Of a stretch of 64,000 nucleotides of DNA, positions 26,950 through 36,100 are shown in pieces. The notes under the pieces are model-generated. The model was not told where the DNA came from. It saw nothing but the letters and a program-made list of their open reading frames with translations, and made no database searches. Position 1 is the stretch's first letter; every line of letters begins with the position of its first letter. Source of the DNA: Chondromyces crocatus. Its GTDB lineage: Bacteria; Myxococcota_A; Polyangia; Polyangiales; Polyangiaceae. The stretch spans positions 6,340,525 to 6,404,524 of the forward strand of contig NZ_CP012159.1 of NCBI RefSeq assembly GCF_001189295.1, written 5' to 3'. Made by a program: the position numbers and the translations under genes.

Positions 26950-27519
26950 ATGGCCACCGTGTTCATCGTCTGTGGGTCGACCGGCGCCGGCAAGACCACG
27001 TACTCCATCGCCCTGGCGGCGCGGCAGCGCGCGGTACGTTTCTCCATCGACCCCTGGATGACGACCCTCTTCCACCCCGATCTCACCGAGTTCCGGCTCG
27101 AATGGATGCTGGAGCGCATCGCCCGCTGCGAGGCGCAGATCTGGCAAGTGGCCGACCAGCTCCTCGCACTCGGCACGGACGTCGTGCTCGATCTGGGGTT
27201 CACCACCCGGGACCACCGCGAGCAGCACCGCCGCCTCGCCGTCGCGCAGGGGGCCAGGGCCGTCGTCCACTACCTCGACGTGCCCACCGAGGAGCGGCGT
27301 GCGCGCGTCCTCCGCCGCAACGAAGAGCGCGATCCGAAGGTCTTCGCCTTCGAGGTGACGGGGCCCATGTTCGACTTCATCGAGTCCCGCTTCGAGGTGC
27401 CCAGCACAGAGGAGCTCCTGGGGGGCGAGCACATCTCCAGCGTCGACCCTGGAGACGCAGAGGCTTACCCGAGCGGCGATCGCATCACGCTCCTGCGCGT
27501 CGACGTCGGGGAGCGCTGA
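26950..27519 (+). CDS. P-loop kinase/ATP-binding protein (AAA_33-like)
   Basis: 189 residues. Walker A is GSTGAGKTTYSIALAARQ. VVLDLGFTTRDHREQHRRLA looks like a Walker B and lid region, and a later RVLRRNEERDPKVF supplies basic residues. The pattern is that of small AAA_33 kinases, a family that includes antibiotic phosphotransferases, gluconate-type kinases and polynucleotide kinases. The substrate cannot be assigned. The start at 26950 is preferred because GAGGAGAAGCTC precedes it, rather than 26881. It stands alone on the plus strand, divergent from the CDF gene. Confidence 0.75.
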   Translation: MATVFIVCGSTGAGKTTYSIALAARQRAVRFSIDPWMTTLFHPDLTEFRLEWMLERIARCEAQIWQVADQLLALGTDVVLDLGFTTRDHREQHRRLAVAQGARAVVHYLDVPTEERRARVLRRNEERDPKVFAFEVTGPMFDFIESRFEVPSTEELLGGEHISSVDPGDAEAYPSGDRITLLRVDVGER

Positions 27520-27563
27520 CCGTTACCGGGCTCGGTGAACGTCCACGCGACGGCCGGCCCCGC

Positions 27564-27574
27564 CCCCTCAGGGG
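27564..27574. terminator. possible GC hairpin terminator
   Basis: CCCC-TCA-GGGG lies about 45 bp after the kinase stop codon. The stem is very short and no T-run follows on either strand, so this is a weak candidate. Confidence 0.25.
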
Positions 27575-27690
27575 ACGGAGCGGAGCACGATCCGCCGAGG
27601 ATCGCACGTCGACGTGTGTCGAAGAGAGGTGTCGAAGAGGAGGGTGAAGCAGAGGCGGTGTGACGTCGAAGACCGTCCTCTCGGACGGGT

Positions 27691-28050
27691 TCACTCCACC
27701 ACGTAGAAGGTGTCGCCGTCGTTGCTGCGGTACGGGTCCCCCTCCTGATACCGGATGGTCCGCCTCTGGACAGGCTGCCCGCGCCACTGGTCCCAGACCT
27801 CGATGCCGAAGTTGTCGTGCCGGATGTAAACCGCCGCGTGCTTGCCGTTGCGATCGGTCGGATAGTGACCGTCGACGAACGTGGCGATCACGGTGCCCGC
27901 GGGAATGTACGCAGCCCCCTGCACATGCTCGCCAGCGCGCCAGCTGGTGGTCGAGGGCATCCTGGCAAGTGTCTGCACGAACCGGACACACTCGCCGTTA
28001 TCGACGACCTTGCCCTCGTACTTCTCCGCATTATCGACACGGTATGACAT
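27691..28050 (-). CDS. BPSL0067-family (NlpC/P60-like) amidase
   Basis: 119 residues. The core DNAEKYEGKVVDNGECVRFV, followed by QTLARMPSTTSWRAGEHV and HAAVYIRHDNFGIEVWDQW, matches the BPSL0067 family, with a catalytic Cys in NGECV and a His in KHAAVY as in NlpC/P60 or Tae-type peptidoglycan amidases. No signal peptide is present, so it could be delivered by a secretion system or act in the cytoplasm. The start at 28050 begins the conserved region; upstream residues to 28095 are not conserved. No immunity gene is obvious beside it. The adjacent plus-strand gene encodes a small Cys-rich membrane protein. Confidence 0.72.
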   Translation of the reverse strand: MSYRVDNAEKYEGKVVDNGECVRFVQTLARMPSTTSWRAGEHVQGAAYIPAGTVIATFVDGHYPTDRNGKHAAVYIRHDNFGIEVWDQWRGQPVQRRTIRYQEGDPYRSNDGDTFYVVE

Positions 28051-28309
28051 GGATTCGTCACCTCCACCGTGCAGTATCGCACGGGAGCAAAGCACGTCCT
28101 ATGGTGATGCGCCGCGGCAGACGAGGTGCGCTGACGGCGTAGAGCGACACCGTCAGCATCCACTGCGTGCTGGCGTCGAACACCGTGGTGCTCCGGGCGC
28201 GTCGCGCGCCATCGTCGCTCCTTCGATTCGATCCGGACGCGAGCCGCACGTCCACGTACGCCGAGAGCGCTGGATCGGGCGCGGAGTGGTTGTGTATACA
28301 AGCGGACTC

Positions 28310-28636
28310 ATGAGCGGGACGAAGCCTGATCCAAGGCCGAACAGAACCCCGGAGGAAGAAGCCGCGGGGAACCGGCGCGCGCTGATCGGGTGCGGCATTC
28401 CCCTCGTCCTCCTCCTCGTGGGGTTCATCTGGGTCATCTACGCCATGCGCATGTCGGCTGGAGGACAGGGCGAGGTCTGCGAACGGAAGTCGGATTGCAA
28501 GCCCGGTCACGAGTGCGTCGGCGATGCCTTCAAGGCCGTGAAGCCGGTGTGTCGCAAGTCGTGCGACAAGCATGACGACTGCCCGAAGGGGCGCTGTGAA
28601 GAGCTGCTTCGGGGGCGAGGCAAGGTCTGTCAGTGA
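28310..28636 (+). CDS. small Cys-rich membrane-anchored protein
   Basis: 108 residues. A cytoplasmic or linker N-terminus is followed by one membrane helix (LIGCGIPLVLLLVGFIWVIYA) and a C-terminal extracytoplasmic domain of about 60 residues with eight cysteines (EVCERKSDCKPGHECVG and CRKSCDKHDDCPKGRC), probably disulfide-bonded. No family is recognised. Its 3' end (28530-28636) overlaps, on the opposite strand, the predicted tail of the large Kelch gene; one of the two reading frames may be shorter than drawn. The start at 28310 is the first Met before the membrane helix. Confidence 0.55.
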   Translation: MSGTKPDPRPNRTPEEEAAGNRRALIGCGIPLVLLLVGFIWVIYAMRMSAGGQGEVCERKSDCKPGHECVGDAFKAVKPVCRKSCDKHDDCPKGRCEELLRGRGKVCQ

Positions 28637-31600
28637 GATGCGCCCCCCGGCGCAGGGAGACGATGGGCGGTGGTGAACCGGGGAGGTTCAGTTCCACGTC
28701 CGTCGTCGCTCCGTTCGGGGGCTGAACGGTTCGTCGGCGCCCTCGTCGCAAGGTCAGCAGACCCGCGAGCAAGCACCATGGCCAGGTGGTTGGCATCTCG
28801 GACGACCAGCTGATCTCGCAGAACTGAATGATCGTGTGCCCACTCGGCGAAGAGGGGGAGCCGGGGCCATCCTCGTCAGGTCCCTGCCCCCCTGCCCCCG
28901 AGCTGGAAGCACCACCCGCACCACTGGTGCTGCTGCTCGAAGCGCCGCCCGCGCCGCTGGTGCTGCTGCTCGAAGCGCCACCCGCGCCGCTGGCTCCAGC
29001 CCCGCCACTGCCGCTGACGCTCCCGCTGCCGCCCGCCCCCTGACTGGCCGCCCCCGCCCCCCCATCGCCTCCAGCGCCACCGTTGCCCCCGGCCCCACCG
29101 CTGGCTCCCGCACCTCCACTGCCCCCGGCCCCACCACTGCCGCTGGCGCCGCCGCTGCCACCGACGCCCTGGCTCACGCCCCCGGCCCCACCACTCCCCG
29201 CGCCTGGTCCTCCCACGGCGACACAGACGCTCTCGCTGCACACCCCTTCGCCCGCGAACACGCCACCGGGCACGTAGATCCACGCCTCGTTCGTGCCGCA
29301 CGACGCAGCGGACGACGACGTGCACCCCCCCGCGATCAGCACACGCCCATCCGCGAGCCGCGTCGTGCTGTGGAGGTACACCCCTCGCACCAGCGGCGGA
29401 TCCATGGGCCACGTGGTGCTCGTCTCGTCGTACCGCTCGACGGCCACGGGCGGCGCCGTGTCGAACCCCTCGCTGCCCATCACCAGGACCGTCCCGTCCG
29501 CGAGCAGCGCGGCGCCTTGCCCCGAGCGCTGGGTGCTCAGCGGCGTCGTGATGGTGAACGTGTTCGTGGCCGGATCGAACACCTCCGCCCTGCGGCGCGT
29601 GGTCGTCGACGTCCCCCCGCCCAGGACCAGCACCTTCCCGCTGGGAAGCCGCGTCGCCGTGGGGTTGCTGCGCGCAACGTCGGTGCTGCCCACCACCTGC
29701 CAGGTGGCGGTGACCGGATCGTAGGCCTCGTGGTTGCTCACGCTCGCCCCGAGCACCAGCACCCGCCCGTCCAGCAAGGGGACCGCCAGGATCCCGTCCG
29801 CGCGGAGCTTCGGTGTCCCGATCGTCCAGGCGTTGGTGGTCGGATCGTAGCGCTCCACCACGGTCGTGCTCGGCGTCCCTCCGGCGACCAGCACCTCGCC
29901 GCTCGAAAGCAACGTGGCCGCATGACGGCTGCGCGCCACGCTCATCGACGGGACGACGCTCCAGGTGTTGCTCACCGGATCGTACCGCTCCGCGGTCGCC
30001 GTCTGTGCCTGACCCAGACCCCCGGTGACCAGCACCGTCCCGTCGGGCAGCCGCGTCGCCGTGTGGAGACCACGCGCCGTCGTCAGCGCGCCGGCCGACG
30101 ACCACGTGTCGGTCACCGGATCGTACCGCTCCGCCGAGGCCAGGTAGCTCGCGCCGGACCAGCTCCCGTTCACCGGGAAGCCTGCGCCCACGACGAGCAC
30201 CGTCCCGTCCAGCAGCTCCGTGGCCGTGTGGTACACGCGCCCCTCGGAGAGCGACGCGGCGGGTAGCCAGCCGCTCGAGGTGGGATCGGCGCAAGGTGTC
30301 CCGTCCGGGCGACTCACGGCCGCCTGGCACACGCCGTTCCCTGGCGTGCACGACGCGACGAGGCAGCTCCGCTCGACCGGGCAGACCTTGGGATCCGCGC
30401 CGCTGCACTGCCCGTCCAGGCAGATGTCGGACAGCGTGCAGGCATTCCCGTCGCTGCAGCTCGCCCCGTCGTCCTTCGGTGTCTCGGAGCAGCTCCCGGT
30501 GGCCGGATTGCAGGCCGCGATCTGGCAGGTGCTGGACGGCGTGCAGGGCACCGCCGTTCCCGTGCAGACACCGCCCAGGCACCGGTCCGTGTGCGTGCAG
30601 AGGGAGCCATCGTCGCAGGCCGTCCCGCCCCCCAGGGGCGCGTGGACGCAGAGCCCCGTCGTCGGATTGCACTGCGCGAGATCGCACCCGCTGGCCGGCG
30701 TGCAGGTCACCGGGGTGCCGCCCACGCATGCGCCGCCCGTGCAGGTGTCCACCTGCGTGCACGCGTCGCCATCGTCGCAGGGCGTGCCATCCCCCACGGG
30801 CGCTCCCGTGCACACCCCGCCCGCGCACACGTCGGCCACGGTGCAGCCCGTCCCATCGTCGCAGCTCGCGCCGTCGGCCACGGGCATCCCCACACACGCG
30901 CCTGCGTCGCAGGTGTCGGCCTCCGTGCAGCCGTTGCCATCGTCGCAGCTCGGCCCCGAGATGGGCGCGCACACCCCGTTCACCGCCGCTCCCGCCGCGA
31001 CCGAGCACGCCTCGCAGGGACCCTCGCAGACCGTGTCACAGCAGACCCCGTCCACGCAGGCCGCTCCGGCGCAGTCGCCCGACGATGCGCACGGCGTCCC
31101 AGGATCCACGAGCGTCATGACCTCGGCCTGGCTGGACGGGGTCAGCTGCATGGCCGGCGCGCTCGCGTAGCCGCCCGTCACGAGCACCTTCCCGCTCGCG
31201 AGCAGGGTGGCGGTGTGCATGCTGTGCGGCGCGTTCAGCACCGGACCGAGCGACCACCCGCCGGTCACCGGGTCGAAGATCTCGGTCCGGCGCAGCATGT
31301 CGTAGAAGCGCTCTGGCTGGCAGGACGCCGTGCCGCAGGGCTTGGAGACGTACTCGTGCCCGCCGCTCAGCAGGATCCTCCCATCGGGCAGCGTCACCGC
31401 GCGGCGGCCACGGATGCCGTAGGTGTTGTACGGCAAGAGGTTCCAGGAGCCGACGACGCCAGGCGCGCTGGCCCAGAGCCCCGTGCTCGGGCTGTAGATC
31501 TCCGCCTCGTTCGCGGCGCCGATCCAGACGCTGCCCACCACGAGCACCCGCCCGTCGGGGAGCAGCGCGGCCGCATGATCCTGGGTGTGGGGTCGCTGCG

Positions 31601-33032
31601 GCGGGCTGACGATCGCCCAGGTGTCGCTCCCCGGATCGTACCGCTCGGCGGCGGCCTGAGAGACGGAGAGCTGCCCCCCGACGATCAGGACCCTCCCGTC
31701 CGCGAGCCGCGTCGCCGAGTGCGCGCCCCGGCGGGTGTGCGTGGCGACCTCCGGACTCCAGGTGTCGGTCGTCGGATCGTAGATCTGGCTCATCGACACG
31801 GTGGGCGAGCCGCTCGTGGTGTCGCCGCCCACGACGAGCACCCGACCATCCAGGAGCACGGTGGCCGTGTGCTGTCGCCGCCCCCGCGCCATCGGCGCCG
31901 CGACCGCCCAGGCGTTCGTGGCCGGATCGTAGACCTCCGCCGAGGCGAAGAGGCTGGCACCGTTCCGCCCCCCGACGACGAGCACCCGCCCGTCCAGGAG
32001 CCGCACCGCGGTGTGCCGGGTGCGCTGCGTGCCCATCGCGGGCGCCGTCGACCAGGTGTGATCCGTGGGATGGAAGAAGCGCGCCGTCGACAGGCCCGGC
32101 GCCACGAGCGACGACTCCGCGTCCACCTGCCAGTCGGACACGATCGTCCGCTCCCCACCGGCGACGAGCACCCGCCCGTCCGGGAGCTCCGTGGCCGTGT
32201 GGTAGCTCAGCGCTTCGTCCATCGCCCCGACGACGACCCAGCTCGGATCGACCAGCACTGGCACCCCGACCGCGCCGCGCACGAACAGCTCGATGCGCTC
32301 TCCGCGTGCCGCGAGCCGCACCTCGACCGGCCGCCCACCCACCGCCACCGCCTCGGGCGCGTCCACCCGCAGCCGCGGCACCCCGAGCGCATCCAGCACC
32401 TCGACCCCTGCACCGCGCTGCCGCAGCTCGGCCCCGTCCACCTCCCAGACGGCTGCCGGGCGCCCTTCCGACACCCCGTGCTCGAAGAGCAGCCACTCCT
32501 CGACACCGCCTGCCGTCACGGCCCAGAACGAAGCGCCCCCCTCGCGCGGGTACACCACGGCGCCGCCCACGAGCGCGCCGTCTCCCGCCGCGCCGCCCTC
32601 ACGGACCTGCGCATCGAATCCCGGCAGCGTGAAGCGAAGCGCGCCTTCCCCCCGCCCGGGCAAGGTCACCTGCAGCCGGCCCTCCGCCCTGCCCGCCATC
32701 GCCTCGCGGGCGATCACCTCGCCGTTCGCCTCACCCGCCGTGGGCCCTGTGCGGGACGCGCCCCCCGCCACGAACCCCTCCGGCGTCGCCGCGAACGCGA
32801 TGGCCCCATCGAGGACGCGCGGCGCTTGCTCCGGGAACCGCGCCCGCAGCTCGGCCCCTCGATCCGGCCATCGCTCCGACGGCTCGGAGGACCGGCCAGC
32901 AGTGCCACAGCCACCCAGCACGAGCAGCGCCCCGAGCGACAGGAGCGCCCATGGGAAGAGCCACGCCGGGACCGAGCGACCCCCACCTCCGTCCGACCTC
33001 TGGCCGCCAGATCTGGAACCTCGTCCGAACAT
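28530..33032 (-). CDS. Kelch/Cys-rich surface lipoprotein, paralogue 1
   Basis: 1500 residues. The signal peptide ends in a lipobox with Cys42 (LLVLGGCG). Then come an N-terminal domain of about 200 residues, seven Kelch-type repeats (pattern HTAT-x-L-x-DGRVLVVGG), a stalk of about 250 residues with many cysteines (CDDGNGCTEADTCDAGACV units), seven more Kelch repeats, a Gly/Ala/Ser linker with SSSTSGAGGA repeats, and a C-terminal hydrophobic stretch with Arg cluster (WPWCLLAGLLTLRRGRRR) like MYXO-CTERM sorting tails. The start is set by GGAGGG eight bases upstream of ATG 33032. It is probably an outer-surface adhesion or recognition protein. The last 65 residues after the Arg cluster are unconserved. 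Confidence 0.78.
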   Translation of the reverse strand: MFGRGSRSGGQRSDGGGGRSVPAWLFPWALLSLGALLVLGGCGTAGRSSEPSERWPDRGAELRARFPEQAPRVLDGAIAFAATPEGFVAGGASRTGPTAGEANGEVIAREAMAGRAEGRLQVTLPGRGEGALRFTLPGFDAQVREGGAAGDGALVGGAVVYPREGGASFWAVTAGGVEEWLLFEHGVSEGRPAAVWEVDGAELRQRGAGVEVLDALGVPRLRVDAPEAVAVGGRPVEVRLAARGERIELFVRGAVGVPVLVDPSWVVVGAMDEALSYHTATELPDGRVLVAGGERTIVSDWQVDAESSLVAPGLSTARFFHPTDHTWSTAPAMGTQRTRHTAVRLLDGRVLVVGGRNGASLFASAEVYDPATNAWAVAAPMARGRRQHTATVLLDGRVLVVGGDTTSGSPTVSMSQIYDPTTDTWSPEVATHTRRGAHSATRLADGRVLIVGGQLSVSQAAAERYDPGSDTWAIVSPPQRPHTQDHAAALLPDGRVLVVGSVWIGAANEAEIYSPSTGLWASAPGVVGSWNLLPYNTYGIRGRRAVTLPDGRILLSGGHEYVSKPCGTASCQPERFYDMLRRTEIFDPVTGGWSLGPVLNAPHSMHTATLLASGKVLVTGGYASAPAMQLTPSSQAEVMTLVDPGTPCASSGDCAGAACVDGVCCDTVCEGPCEACSVAAGAAVNGVCAPISGPSCDDGNGCTEADTCDAGACVGMPVADGASCDDGTGCTVADVCAGGVCTGAPVGDGTPCDDGDACTQVDTCTGGACVGGTPVTCTPASGCDLAQCNPTTGLCVHAPLGGGTACDDGSLCTHTDRCLGGVCTGTAVPCTPSSTCQIAACNPATGSCSETPKDDGASCSDGNACTLSDICLDGQCSGADPKVCPVERSCLVASCTPGNGVCQAAVSRPDGTPCADPTSSGWLPAASLSEGRVYHTATELLDGTVLVVGAGFPVNGSWSGASYLASAERYDPVTDTWSSAGALTTARGLHTATRLPDGTVLVTGGLGQAQTATAERYDPVSNTWSVVPSMSVARSRHAATLLSSGEVLVAGGTPSTTVVERYDPTTNAWTIGTPKLRADGILAVPLLDGRVLVLGASVSNHEAYDPVTATWQVVGSTDVARSNPTATRLPSGKVLVLGGGTSTTTRRRAEVFDPATNTFTITTPLSTQRSGQGAALLADGTVLVMGSEGFDTAPPVAVERYDETSTTWPMDPPLVRGVYLHSTTRLADGRVLIAGGCTSSSAASCGTNEAWIYVPGGVFAGEGVCSESVCVAVGGPGAGSGGAGGVSQGVGGSGGASGSGGAGGSGGAGASGGAGGNGGAGGDGGAGAASQGAGGSGSVSGSGGAGASGAGGASSSSTSGAGGASSSSTSGAGGASSSGAGGQGPDEDGPGSPSSPSGHTIIQFCEISWSSEMPTTWPWCLLAGLLTLRRGRRRTVQPPNGATTDVELNLPGSPPPIVSLRRGAHLTDRPCLAPEAALHSAPSGSRHACRTTCDTPASRP

Positions 33033-33113
33033 GCTGCCCTCCACGGCGCGCTTCTGCGCGCTCCCGCTGCACCTGCGCACGCTCCCTCTCGGAGGGTTCC
33101 CTCCCCCGTCCGT

Positions 33114-36100
33114 TCAGCCCGTGCCGTCCGTTCGCGTCGCCGCGCCAGCCAATGGTCCCATGAAACGTCGGGAAACGCTGCGCCCGGAGCGCGCCGAGGT
33201 CGCTTCCTGAACACCCGGCGTGCGGATCGACGGGGTGCGTTGGCGCGACCTGATGGATCGACGTCGTGGCGCCATCCGGAGCTGGCTCCTCTCGGTGCGA
33301 TGCCTCCGACGGAGGGTCAGCAGCCCTGCGAGCACACACCAGGGCCAGATGCCTGCGATCCCGGAAGAACGACCGACACCGCAGAACCGGATGATCGTGT
33401 GTCCCCCCTCCGGTGAGACGGCAGCGTCTTCCTCGTCGGTCCCCTGACCCCCTGTCCCCGTGGTGGTCGCGCCGCTGCTGCTGGTCGCGCCGCCGACGCC
33501 ACTCGTGCCGCTGCTGCTGGTCGCGCCACCGACGCCACTCGTGCTGCTGGTGGTCGCACCACCGACGCCACTCGTGCTGCTGGTGGTCGCACCACCGACG
33601 CCACTCGTGCTGCTGGTGGTCGCACCACCGACGCCACTCGTGCTGCTGCTGGTGGTCGCGCCACCGGTTCCACTCGTGCTCACGTCACCACCAGCTCCGC
33701 CACCCGCGGCAGTTCCTCCTGTCCCAGCTCCAGCTCCACCCCCCGTCGCGCCACTGCCTCCCCCGTCCGCACCATGGCCACCGGCGCCACCCGGACCACC
33801 GCTTCCACCAGCCCCGCCACCTGCGCCGACCCCATGGCTTCCCCCGACGCCTTCACCACCACCACTGCCCCCCGAACCACCGCTCCCCCCCGATCCAGAC
33901 CCGCCCCCAGCGACGCAGACGCTCTGGCTGCACACCCCTTCCCCGGCGAACACGCTGCCCGGCTCGTAGATCCACGCCTCGTTCGTGCCGCACGACGACG
34001 TACAGCCGCCGACGATCAGCACCCGCCCATCGGCGAGTCGCGTCGTCGTGTGGCGGTAGACCCCTTTCTCCAGGGGCGCGTCCGGACGCCACTTGTTGCT
34101 CGCTTCATCGTAGCGCTCGGTGATCCTCGAGAGGGTCAGATTGGCCCCTCGCCCGCCCATCACCAGCACCGTCCCGTCCTGCAGCAGTGCAGCCCCGTGT
34201 TCGGAGCGCAGCCCGAGCATCGAAGACGTCTCGTTGAAGCCTTTCGTCACCGGATTGAGCAGCCAGCCCTCCCTGCCCCCATTGGTGATGAGATCGCTGC
34301 CCAGAACGAGGACCTTGCCGCTCGGGAGCCGTGTCGCGGTGGGCTTGGGGAGGATGCGCGCCATGCCGGTCTGAGCCCACGTGTCCGCGACCGGGTCGTA
34401 GATGTCGTACGGGGCGCGCGCCGCGTTGACCACCAGGACCCGGCCATCCAGCAGCGGGACGGCGAGGCATCCGACATCGAAGTGATTCGATGAGGCGAGC
34501 GCCCAGGTGCCCGTCACCGGATCGAACAGCTCCAGATGGCTCGTGTGCGGCTTCCCTCCGACGACGAACACCTTCTCGTTCGGCAGCAGCGTGGCGGCGT
34601 GCTGGCCGCGCGCCACGTTCATGGACGTGACGACGCTCCAGGTGTTGCTCCCCGGATCGTACCGCTCTGCCGTCGCCGTCTGCGAGGCGCCCCGGCCCCC
34701 GGCCACCAGCACCGTCCCGTCGGGCAACCGCGTGGCCGTGTGGAGCCCTCGTGCCGTCGTCAGGGTCCCGGCCGACGACCACGTGTCGGTCACGGGATCG
34801 TACCGCTCTGCCGACGCCAGGTACGTCGCGCCGGTCCACACGGTCTCGCTCACCGGGAAGCCAGCGCCCACGACCAGCACCGTCCCATCCAGAAGCTCCG
34901 TCGCCGTGTGGTACACGCGGCCCTCGGCCATCGGCGCGACGGGCACCCACCGGCTCGACGTCGGGTCGGGACAGGGCGACCCGTCAGGGCGGAAAACCGG
35001 CTGCGCGCACCCCCCGCTCGGCGAGATGCAGGGCGCGACGAGACAGCTCCTCGCCACCGGACAGACCTTCGGCTCCCCGCCGCCGCACACCCCGTCGAGG
35101 CAGGTGTCGACCAGCGTGCAGCCGTCGCCGTCGTTGCAGCTCTCGCCGTCGTCCCTCGGCGCCTCGACGCAGCCCCCCGTGCCCGGATCGCAGGTCGCGA
35201 TCTGGCAGGTGCTGGACGGTGTGCAGGTCACCGCCGTCCCCGCGCAGACCCCTCCCTGGCACTCGTCCGTGTGGGTGCAGAGGACGCCATCGTCACACGG
35301 CGTCCCTCCCGCGGCGGGCACATGCATGCAAAGCCCGGTCGCAGGGTGGCACCGCGCGACGTCGCAGTCTCCGGTCGACGTGCAGACCACCGGCGCGCCG
35401 CCCACGCACGCGCCCCCCGAGCAGGTGTCCACCTGCGTACACGCATCGCCATCGTCGCAGGGCGTCCCCTCCAGGACGGGCGCCCCCGTGCACACCCCGC
35501 CTGCGCACACGTCGCCCGCCGTGCAGCTCGTCCCATCGTCGCAGGCCACCCCGTCGGCCACGGGCGCCCCCACGCACGCCCCCGCGTCGCACGTGTCGGC
35601 CTGCGTGCAGCCGTTCCCATCGTCGCAAGGGGGGCCGGAGATCGGCGCGCACACCCCATCGATCATGGCCCCTGCTGCGACCGAGCACGCCTCGCAGGGC
35701 CCGGCACAGGTCGTGTCGCAGCAGACCCCATCCACACAGGCGGCGCCCGCGCAATCACTCGCCGCCGCGCAGGGCGTACCCGGATCGACGAGCGCCAGGA
35801 GCTCGACCCGGTTGGAGGGGATGAGCCGCAGGTTCGGCGCGCTCGAGTAGCCTCCCGTCACGAGCACCTTCCCGCTCGCGAGCAAGGTGGCGGTGTGCAT
35901 GCCGTGCGGCGCGCTCATCGCCGGACCGAGCGACCACCCCAGGGTCGCCGGATCGAAGACCTCGGTCCGGCTCAGCCTGTCGTAGAAGGTGGTTTTTTCG
36001 CACGACGCCGTGCCGCAGTTCCTGAAGACGTACTCTTGCCCGCCGGTCAGCAGGAGCTTCCCGCCGGGCAAGGTCACCGCAGGGCGGCCGCGGATGCCGT

